From NCBI RefSeq assembly GCF_013761175.1, contig NZ_JACDUR010000006.1, forward strand, positions 186,001 through 250,000: 64,000 bases of DNA, written 5' to 3'. Positions 57,841 to 64,000 of this stretch are shown in pieces. A program made the translations under genes and the position numbers. This DNA comes from Nonomuraea soli. GTDB taxonomy: Bacteria > Actinomycetota > Actinomycetes > Streptosporangiales > Streptosporangiaceae. Every line of letters starts with the position of its first letter. The first letter of the stretch is position 1. The notes beneath the pieces were generated by a model. The model was given only the letters and a program-made list of their open reading frames with translations. It had not been told where the DNA came from and searched no databases.

Positions 57841-59968
57841 CCACCAGCGCGTCGACGACCTCGGCGCTCAGCCCGATGCCGAACGTGCGGAACTTGATCA
57901 GTGGCACGCCGTAGGCCATCCCGAGCAGCGCGGGACCGGCCTCGGCCAGCCACGGCACGTGCTCGGCCATGAGCTCGCGCAGCACCGGCCCGCCCACGGG
58001 GTGGGCCAGCCACTCGCCCAGCGTGGACATCCGGGTCAGCTCGGCGGTGTGACCGTCGCCCTCGACGGCCAGCTCCCCGGTGAGCCGGATGTCGCGGGAG
58101 GAGGCGCCGACCTCGACCGTCACGGTCCCCGCCTCCACCGCCCAGCCGCCGCGCGAGACCGACCAGGAGGCCAGGTCGCGCTCGGTCACCTCGAAGGCGA
58201 CGGTCGCCGACTCTCCGGGCTCCAGACCGACCTTGGCGAAGCCGCGCAGCTCGTGGCGCGGCCGGTCGCCCTGGAAGCCCAGGTAGAGCTGGACCACCTC
58301 GTGGGCGAACCGCTCGCCGGTGTTGGTGACGGTCGCCTCCACCCGCCTGCCGTCCACGACGAGGCCGGAGTAGGCGAAACGCGAGTAGGTCAGGCCGTGG
58401 CCGAACGGGTAGGCCACGGGAACGTCGGCAGAGTCGTAGTGGCGGTAACCGACGTAGCGGCCCTCGCCGTAGCGCACCACCCCGTCGGAACCGGGGAAGT
58501 GCAGGTAGGAGGGCACGTCCTGCAGCCGCAGCGGGATCGTCTCGGTGAGCCTGCCCGACGGGCTGCACACGCCGGTCAGCAGGTCGGCCAGCGCGGAGCC
58601 GCCCGCCTGGCCCAGCAGCCAGCCCTCCAGGATCGCCGTGGCGTGCTCCTGCCAGCCCGACACCGACACCACGCCGCCGTTGGAGAGCACCACGACCGTC
58701 CTGGGACAGGCACAGGACACCGCCCGCAGCAGGTCGAGCTGGTCGGCGGGCAGGTCGATGGTGGTGCGGTCGAAGCCCTCCGACTCCAGGGGCTCGGGCA
58801 GGCCGAGGAAGAGCACGGCCACCTCGTGGCGGGCGGCCAGCTCCACGGCCTCGGCGACGAGCCCCGCGTCGGCCTGGCCGTCAAGCCGGTATCCGGCGGC
58901 GAAACCAGGGCTCCCCAGAGCCTCCAGGGCGTTGTCGAGCCTGGTCGGCACCACGTGCGAGCTGCCGCCGCCCTGGTAGCGGGGCGTGCGTGCCAGCTCG
59001 CCGACCACACAGAAGCCGCCGGTCAGCGGCAGCACGTCGCCCTCGTTCTTCAGCAGCACGGCCGAGGCGCGTGCGGCCTCGCGGGCCAGTTCGTGGTGGG
59101 CGCCGGTGTCCCAGCCGTCGAAGCGCAGGCGGGCCGACACGCGCTCGGCGAGCCGTACGAGCCGTTCCACGCTCTCGTCGAGGACCTTCTCGTCGAGCCG
59201 TCCCGAGCGCACCGCCTCGGCGATCTCGTCGTCGGTGCCGGTGGGCGGCATCTCCAGGTCCAGGCCCGCCTCCAGGGCGGCGACCCGGTCGTTGACGGCG
59301 CCCCAGTCGCTCATGACCAGGCCGTCGAAGCCCCACTCCTCGCGCAGCACCGTGGTGAGCAGCCACCGGTGGTGGGAGGCGTAGACCCCGTTGATCTTGT
59401 TGTAGGCCGACATGACCGCGTACGGCCTGGCCGTACGGACGATGTGCTCGAAGGCGCTCAGGTAGATCTCGCGCAGCGTGCGCTCGTCGACCTCGGCGCT
59501 GACGCGCATGCGGTCGGTCTCCTGGTTGTTGACCGCGAAGTGCTTCACGCACGCGCCGACGCCCACGGACTGGATGCCGGTCACCAGGGCCGCGCCGAGG
59601 GCGCCGGTGACGTGCGGGTCCTCGGAGAAGTACTCGAAGTTGCGCCCGCACAGCGGCGAGCGCTTGATGTTGATGCCGGGCCCGAGCAGCACGTCCACGC
59701 CCAGCGCCGAGGCCTCGCGGCCCAGGGCGGCACCGACCCGGGTGGCCAGCTCGACGTCCCACGACGAGCCCAGCGCGACGGCGGGCGGGAAGCAGGTGGC
59801 GGGGACGCTCTTGCGCAGCGCGAGCGCGTCGCCCTCGGCCTGCGCCTGCCTGCGCAGGCCGTGCGGGCCGTCCGACAGGGTCAGCGCGGGCACCAGCCCT
59901 TCGGCGGCGGTGGTGTGCCAGGTATCGCTGCCCGAGGTGAGGGCGGCCCTGTCGTCGAGTGAGGTCAT
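57800..59968 (-). CDS. GH3 beta-glucosidase
   Basis: 722 aa. The GH3 N-terminal barrel has the nucleophile in GLVMSDWGAVND (Asp221) and substrate motifs LLGPGINIKRSPLCGRNFEY and GACVKHFAVNNQETDRM. The second alpha/beta domain (about 310-520) and a fibronectin-III-like C-terminal domain (VEATVTNTGERFAHEVVQLY) complete the three-domain form. No signal peptide is present. The ATG at 59968 overlaps the TetR stop (ATGA), so regulator and enzyme are one transcript. Together with the GH1 enzyme it would degrade imported beta-glucosides or related glycosides. Confidence 0.94.
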   Translation of the reverse strand: MTSLDDRAALTSGSDTWHTTAAEGLVPALTLSDGPHGLRRQAQAEGDALALRKSVPATCFPPAVALGSSWDVELATRVGAALGREASALGVDVLLGPGINIKRSPLCGRNFEYFSEDPHVTGALGAALVTGIQSVGVGACVKHFAVNNQETDRMRVSAEVDERTLREIYLSAFEHIVRTARPYAVMSAYNKINGVYASHHRWLLTTVLREEWGFDGLVMSDWGAVNDRVAALEAGLDLEMPPTGTDDEIAEAVRSGRLDEKVLDESVERLVRLAERVSARLRFDGWDTGAHHELAREAARASAVLLKNEGDVLPLTGGFCVVGELARTPRYQGGGSSHVVPTRLDNALEALGSPGFAAGYRLDGQADAGLVAEAVELAARHEVAVLFLGLPEPLESEGFDRTTIDLPADQLDLLRAVSCACPRTVVVLSNGGVVSVSGWQEHATAILEGWLLGQAGGSALADLLTGVCSPSGRLTETIPLRLQDVPSYLHFPGSDGVVRYGEGRYVGYRHYDSADVPVAYPFGHGLTYSRFAYSGLVVDGRRVEATVTNTGERFAHEVVQLYLGFQGDRPRHELRGFAKVGLEPGESATVAFEVTERDLASWSVSRGGWAVEAGTVTVEVGASSRDIRLTGELAVEGDGHTAELTRMSTLGEWLAHPVGGPVLRELMAEHVPWLAEAGPALLGMAYGVPLIKFRTFGIGLSAEVVDALVARCAGSPASGRSA

Positions 59969-60576
59969 TCCAGGTCCAATCCGAGCTGGGCGAAGAAGGC
60001 CACGACCGAGGCGCGCATGTCGACCTCGGCCGGGTCGAGCAGCCACTGCGTCTGCAGCCCGTCCACCAGGGCGAGCAGTTGCTGGGCGACGGCGCCGGGG
60101 TCGTGCTTGAGCGGCGGGTCGTGCTGCTCGAACAGGACGGCGAGCAGCCGCGCCGTGCGCCTGCGCAGCCGCCGGTACCGCTCGACGAAGTAGTCGTGGG
60201 CGGGGTGGCCGGGGTCGGCGGCCTCTCCCGAGACCTTGACGAACAGGCCGACGAGTCCGGGGGTCTCGGCGTTGTGCGCGATCTGGTCGAGGTGGCGCAC
60301 GACGATCTCGGCGGGGCCGAGCTCGCTGGCGTGGGCGGAGGCCAGCACCTGCTGGGCGGCAAGCTCCTCGCGCCGGGTGAGCACCTGGATCAGCAGCTCG
60401 TCCTTGCCGGGGAAGTGGTGGAGCAGCCCGGCATGGGTCATGCCCGCGTGCGCGGCGATGTCGCGCAGCGAGACGGCGTGGAAGCCCGAGCGGGAGAACA
60501 GCTCCATGGCTGAGTCGAGGATGCGGGCGCGGGTGCGCTCGCCCTTGGTGCCCCGGCGGGGTGTCGGCTCGTTCAC
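59965..60576 (-). CDS. TetR-family regulator of the glycoside locus
   Basis: 203 aa. The HTH is at the N terminus (ILDSAMELFSRSGFHAVSLR, then DIAAHAGMTHAGLLHHFPGK). The C-terminal domain (PAEIVVRHLDQIAHNAETPG ... LLALVDGLQTQWLLDP) is typical of a subgroup seen near sugar-uptake genes. The GTG start at 60576 has GTAGG 8 nt upstream, inside its own operator. It is transcribed first in an operon with the GH3 gene and divergently from the transporter. Autorepression plus control of GH1 and the transporter is inferred from the three matching operators. Confidence 0.93.
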   Translation of the reverse strand: MNEPTPRRGTKGERTRARILDSAMELFSRSGFHAVSLRDIAAHAGMTHAGLLHHFPGKDELLIQVLTRREELAAQQVLASAHASELGPAEIVVRHLDQIAHNAETPGLVGLFVKVSGEAADPGHPAHDYFVERYRRLRRRTARLLAVLFEQHDPPLKHDPGAVAQQLLALVDGLQTQWLLDPAEVDMRASVVAFFAQLGLDLE

Positions 60577-60581
60577 AGGGC

Positions 60582-60602
60582 AAACCTACCACTTGGTAGA
60601 AA
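60582..60602. promoter_or_regulatory. TetR-type operator at the tetR-GH3 promoter
   Basis: CTACCA-CT-TGGTAG (60586-60599) is a perfect 6-bp inverted repeat with AAAC/AAA flanks. It lies 5 bp upstream of the TetR start. Its GTAGG, read on the minus strand, is the ribosome site. Confidence 0.8.
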
Positions 60603-60615
60603 GCGACTTCCCAGC

Positions 60616-60637
60616 AAATCTACCAGGTGGTAGGTTT
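60616..60637. promoter_or_regulatory. TetR-type operator at the transporter promoter
   Basis: CTACCA-GG-TGGTAG (60620-60633) is a perfect 6-bp inverted repeat with AAAT/GTTT flanks. It lies 6 bp before the binding-protein start codon. It is the second copy in the 67-bp divergent gap. Confidence 0.8.
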
Positions 60638-60643
60638 CGCGGA

Positions 60644-62137
60644 ATGAAGCGAACAGCCGCGTTTTTGCCCCTCCTCGCCCTGCTCGCGGCCTGCTCGGGC
60701 ACGCCGAGCCAGCCGGGCGCACCGGCGGAGAAGTCCCTGGCCATCGCCACCATGACGCTGCCGCAGAGCCTCGACCCGAAGGACGCCAACGGCAGCGCGC
60801 TGCCGTTCTTCCAGGCCGTGTACGACACGCTCGTCAAGCGCGAGCCCGACGGCACCTTCAGCCCGATGCTCGCCACCGGGTGGACCTACGACGCCGCCAT
60901 GACCGAGCTCAAGCTCACGCTCCGCGCCGACGTGACCTTCGACGACGGCAGCCCCTTCGACGCCGCCGCGGTCAAGGCCAACATGGAGCGCTTCGTCAAG
61001 GGCGGCGGCGCGCAGGCCAAGACGCTCAACGACGTCAAGACGATCGAGGTGGTCGACGCCACCCACGTCACCCTCAAGCTCGCCCAGCCCAACCCCGCGC
61101 TGCTGTACTACCTCAGCGACGCGGCGGGCCTCATGGCCAACCCGGCCGACTTCGCCAAGGGCGAGCAGCTCAAGACCCAGCCGGGCGGCACCGGACCCTA
61201 CGAGCTCGACCAGGGCCAGACCGTCATCGGCACCAAGTGGGTCTTCAAGCGCACCGCCAAGTACTGGGGCACGCGCCTGCCGTACGACACCGTCTCGATC
61301 AGCTACTTCGACAACGAGACCGCCATCGTCAACGGCATCAGGACCAAGCAGCTCAACGCCGCCCTCATCCAGGACGCCGACCAGCAGATCGCCGTCGAGG
61401 GCGCCGCCGGCGTCAAGACCGTCAAGCAGGACTTCGACTTCCAGGGCATCCTGCTCTTCGACCGCGCGGGCATGGTCACCCCCCGCCTGAAGGACCCGGC
61501 GGTGCGCCAGGGACTCAACCACGCGATCGACCGCCAGACCATGCTCGACAAGATCCGCCAGGGCCGCGGCCAGATCACCGGCCAGGTCTTCGGCCCCGCC
61601 ACCAAGGGCTACCTGCCCGAGCTCGACACCTTCTACGGCTTCGACCAGGCCAAGGCGCGCGAGCTGATCAAGGAGCCGTTCGAGCTGAAGCTGCCCCGCA
61701 TCCCCGCCATCGTCTCCGACGCCCTGGCCGCCTCCCTCCAGACCGACCTCGCGGCCGTCGGCGTCAAGCTCGTCTGGGAGGACGTGGACGCGGGCTCGGC
61801 CATCCAGAAGATCTTCCGCGACCGGGCCTACTCCGGGATGGTCATGAACATGGGCCAGTCGCCCGCCGACTGGGTCGTCGTGGGCGAGCTGGTCCTGCCC
61901 GGCGCCTTCAACATGTTCGGCTACAGCGACGACACGGTGAAGAAGCTGCTGCCGAAGATCCAGGCCAAGGGCGAGCAGGCCGACCTGCAGGCGCTCAACC
62001 GCCACCTCGTCGAGGACGGCTGGTTCCTGCCCTTCTACCGGATGACCTACCTGCACGTCTCCGACGGCAGCGTCACCATCACCCCGCAGGACGGCATGGC
62101 CGTGCCGTCGATCTACAACTACGCCCCGGCCGGATGA
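60644..62137 (+). CDS. ABC transporter family-5 solute-binding lipoprotein
   Basis: 497 aa. A lipoprotein signal ends in LLAAC at residue 19. The mature protein has the family-5 (oligopeptide/nickel-type) fold: LAIATMTLPQSLDPKD, VYDTLVKREPDGTFSPML, FDDGSPFDAAAVKANMERFV, GGTGPYELDQ and DPAVRQGLNHAIDRQTML. Some family-5 proteins bind oligosaccharides rather than peptides. Its operon partner genes and the linked beta-glucosidases argue for a glycoside ligand here. It is first in an operon with two permease genes; its stop overlaps the next start by ATGA. Confidence 0.93.
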   Translation: MKRTAAFLPLLALLAACSGTPSQPGAPAEKSLAIATMTLPQSLDPKDANGSALPFFQAVYDTLVKREPDGTFSPMLATGWTYDAAMTELKLTLRADVTFDDGSPFDAAAVKANMERFVKGGGAQAKTLNDVKTIEVVDATHVTLKLAQPNPALLYYLSDAAGLMANPADFAKGEQLKTQPGGTGPYELDQGQTVIGTKWVFKRTAKYWGTRLPYDTVSISYFDNETAIVNGIRTKQLNAALIQDADQQIAVEGAAGVKTVKQDFDFQGILLFDRAGMVTPRLKDPAVRQGLNHAIDRQTMLDKIRQGRGQITGQVFGPATKGYLPELDTFYGFDQAKARELIKEPFELKLPRIPAIVSDALAASLQTDLAAVGVKLVWEDVDAGSAIQKIFRDRAYSGMVMNMGQSPADWVVVGELVLPGAFNMFGYSDDTVKKLLPKIQAKGEQADLQALNRHLVEDGWFLPFYRMTYLHVSDGSVTITPQDGMAVPSIYNYAPAG

Positions 62138-63075
62138 CCGGCTTCGTCGTCCGCAGGGTGGCGGCGGGCGCGGCCCTGGCCCTGGTGATCTCGATGCTCT
62201 CCTACACACTGCTGTCCATCCCGCACATCGACGTGGCCCGCCAGCTGCTCGGCCAGGGCGCGGCCCAGGAGCTCGTCGACGCCAAGAACGCCGCGCTCGG
62301 CCTCGACCGGCCCGCGCTCGTGCAGTACCTCGACTGGCTGGCGGCAGCCGTACGCGGGGACTTCGGCACCTCCTGGTTCACCAGCGAGAACGTGCTGCGG
62401 GCCATCGCCAACCGGCTGCCGGTCACGCTCAGCCTGATGGCCGGCGTCACCCTGGTCACCGCCCTGCTGTCGCTCCTGCTCGGCCTCTGGGCCGGGGTAC
62501 GGCGGGGCCGGGTCGACCGGTTCGTCCAGATCCTCGCCGTCACCGGCTACGCCCTGCCCGGCTTCCTGGTCACCCTCGTCATGGTCTGGCTCTTCGCGGT
62601 CGAGCTCGGCTGGTTCCCCGCGATCGGCTACATCGGGCTGGAGGAGTCGTTCACCGGCTGGCTGTCGACCGTCACGCTGCCGATCCTGGCGCTGTCGGTC
62701 GGCTCCGTCGCGGGCGTGGCCCAGCAGGTGCGCGGCTCGGTCATCGACGTGCTGCGCCAGGACTACGTGCGCACCCTGCGCGCCCGCGGGCTGCCGCCGC
62801 GGCGCATCATCCTGCGCCACGTGCTGCGCAACGCCGCCGCGCCCGCCCTGTCGGTGCTCGGCATGCAGTTCGTCGGCCTGCTCGGCGGCGCCGTCCTGGT
62901 GGAGCAGATCTTCGGCCTGCCCGGCATCGGCAGCATGACCGTCGGCTACACCACCCGGGGCGACATCCCGATCATCATGGCGCTCGTCATGATCTCGGTC
63001 ATCGGAGTGATCGTCATCAACCTCCTCGTCGACATCCTGATCGGCTGGCTCAACCCGAAGGCGAGGCTGCGATGA
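62134..63075 (+). CDS. ABC transporter permease, DppB/OppB type
   Basis: 313 aa. Six membrane helices and the EAA-type loop VLRQDYVRTLRARGLPPRRI, followed by ILRHVLRNAAAPALSVLGMQ, define a family-5 importer permease. The long first periplasmic loop (RQLLGQGAAQELVDAKNAAL) is typical of the B subunit. The ATG overlaps the binding-protein stop, and its own stop overlaps the next permease by 4 bp. Confidence 0.94.
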   Translation: MTGFVVRRVAAGAALALVISMLSYTLLSIPHIDVARQLLGQGAAQELVDAKNAALGLDRPALVQYLDWLAAAVRGDFGTSWFTSENVLRAIANRLPVTLSLMAGVTLVTALLSLLLGLWAGVRRGRVDRFVQILAVTGYALPGFLVTLVMVWLFAVELGWFPAIGYIGLEESFTGWLSTVTLPILALSVGSVAGVAQQVRGSVIDVLRQDYVRTLRARGLPPRRIILRHVLRNAAAPALSVLGMQFVGLLGGAVLVEQIFGLPGIGSMTVGYTTRGDIPIIMALVMISVIGVIVINLLVDILIGWLNPKARLR

Positions 63076-64000
63076 AGTGGATCTCCGGGCTCGTGCTCGG
63101 CCTCATCGTGCTGGCCGTCCTGCTCGCCCCCGTGATCAGCCCGGCGGGACCCGACGTGTCCAGCCTGCGCCACGCCTTCGAAGGGCCCGCGCCCGGCCAC
63201 CCGCTCGGCTTCGACTCCGCCGGGCGCGACATCCTGGCCAGGCTCCTGTACGGCGGGCAGAACACCCTCGGCGGCGCCCTCATCGCCCTGCTCGTCGCCC
63301 TGGCGCTCGGCATCCCGTCCGGGCTGCTGGCCGGCTACTACGGCGGCTGGTTCGACGCCGCCGCGGGCTGGCTGGTCAACCTCGTGATGGCCCTGCCCGC
63401 CATGGTCGTGCTGCTGGCGTCCCGCGCCATCCTCGGCTCCACGGTCTGGGTGCTCATGGTGGTGCTCGGCTTCCTCATCGCGCCCAGCTTCCACCGCCTC
63501 GTGCGCGGCATCGTGGCGGGCGTGCGCGGCGAGCTGTACGTGGACGCCGCCCGCGTGTCAGGGCTGAGCGACGCCCGCATCATCTGGCGTCACGTGCTCA
63601 TCGTGGTCCGCGCGCCGATCATCATCCAGATCGCGCTCGTCGCGGGCATCGCCATCGGGCTGCAGGCGGGGCTCGAGTTCCTCGGCATCGGCAGCGGCGA
63701 CACGCCGACCTGGGGGGCGATGCTCAACGAGGCGTTCAAGAACATGCAGCGCGATCCGGTGCTCATGCTCTGGCCGGGACTCGCGCTCGGCCTCACCAGC
63801 GGGGCGCTCGTCCTGCTCGCGGCGGGGCTGCGCGACACGCTGGAGGACCCCGGCTCGCGGCCGCGCACGGTCACCCCGGCGGTACCCACGGCGGTCACTC
63901 CGGCGGTCACCCCGGCCGCACCCACGGCCGGACCCGGCGAGCGCGCGGCGCTGCTGTCGGTGCGTGACCTGGCCGTCGCCTACCCCTCGGGCGAGGTCGT
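63072..64000 (+). CDS. ABC transporter permease fused to ATPase (partial, runs off window)
   Basis: At least 309 aa without a stop. Residues 1-265 are a DppC/OppC-type permease (HPLGFDSAGRDILARLLYGG; loop ELYVDAARVSGLSDARIIWR; GLEFLGIGSGDTPTWGAML). A repetitive Pro/Thr/Val linker follows (TVTPAVPTAVTPAV). The frame then enters the start of an ABC ATPase (LLSVRDLAVAYPSGEVV) at the window edge. Fusion of the C permease with the D ATPase is known in actinobacterial transporters of this class. The gene is cut by the window, so the Walker motifs are not visible. Confidence 0.85.
   Translation, partial: MKWISGLVLGLIVLAVLLAPVISPAGPDVSSLRHAFEGPAPGHPLGFDSAGRDILARLLYGGQNTLGGALIALLVALALGIPSGLLAGYYGGWFDAAAGWLVNLVMALPAMVVLLASRAILGSTVWVLMVVLGFLIAPSFHRLVRGIVAGVRGELYVDAARVSGLSDARIIWRHVLIVVRAPIIIQIALVAGIAIGLQAGLEFLGIGSGDTPTWGAMLNEAFKNMQRDPVLMLWPGLALGLTSGALVLLAAGLRDTLEDPGSRPRTVTPAVPTAVTPAVTPAAPTAGPGERAALLSVRDLAVAYPSGEV

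Noticed and set aside
60236..60643. Plus-strand extension upstream of the binding-protein start
   Set aside because: It would run antisense through the TetR gene and both operators; the lipoprotein signal fixes the start at 60644.

Overview
The window is 64 kb of very GC-rich DNA, packed on both strands, with many GTG starts and many 4-bp ATGA or GTGA stop/start overlaps. The gene families present (DUF3000, a coproheme-type HemG/HemQ pair, a subtilisin-inhibitor-like protein, a BTAD regulator, a class F sortase, a stand-alone LigD-type polymerase and DUF4349, DUF993, DUF2254 and DUF4253 proteins) point to a filamentous actinomycete. Streptosporangiales is my best guess, and the genus is not resolved. 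It looks like ordinary chromosome: I see no tRNA, rRNA, IS element, phage gene or CRISPR array.

Layout. 0-9 kb: a ROK regulator, two secreted proteins (one a protease inhibitor with lysine at P1), a fadAB beta-oxidation operon, and an ArsR / MFS efflux / FAD monooxygenase unit. 9-13 kb: a TIR-NTPase-TPR protein divergent from a single-pass membrane protein. 13-21.4 kb: a LacI-controlled set of sugar-type enzymes split into two arms that share a GGAAA..TTTCC operator, with a rifampicin-phosphotransferase-like gene between them. 21.5-28.7 kb: rnd, DUF3000, a zinc-ribbon peptide, hemE, TauE, DUF4349, hemG and hemQ, a housekeeping haem block. 29-35.7 kb: a BTAD/ATPase regulator divergent from a methyltransferase and a fused alpha/beta-hydrolase-glycosyltransferase. 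35.7-50.5 kb: mixed housekeeping genes: DUF2254, msrB, a LigD-type polymerase and a separate ATP-dependent ligase, a sortase with its probable substrate, a two-domain acyl-CoA dehydrogenase, a TPR protein, an aldehyde dehydrogenase, a purine-nucleoside/laccase-fold protein, a RibD-like reductase, an L,D-transpeptidase and a short-chain dehydrogenase. 50.7-54 kb: two regulator/enzyme pairs with clear palindromic operators (GntR/FAH hydrolase and TetR/quinone oxidoreductase) on either side of a 39-bp tandem repeat. 54-56.6 kb: glgX and osmC. 56.7-64 kb: a glycoside-utilisation locus with GH1 and GH3 beta-glucosidases, a TetR regulator and a family-5 binding-protein ABC transporter that runs off the window end.

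How the genes work together. The strongest systems-level signal is at 56.7-64 kb. The same palindrome, CTACCA-NN-TGGTAG, lies just before the GH1 gene, the TetR gene and the binding-protein gene. In all three its GGTAGG half-site sits at the Shine-Dalgarno position. This predicts one TetR repressor controlling import and hydrolysis of a beta-glucoside. A second predicted regulon joins the LacI gene at 12.9 kb with the Gfo/Idh-DUF993-isomerase operon at 21.4 kb. Candidates for undescribed biology are the TIR-NTPase-TPR pair, the hydrolase-glycosyltransferase fusion operon and the Rox-like/Rph-like pair of possible rifamycin-inactivating enzymes. All functions are inferred from reading the sequence; no database search was run.
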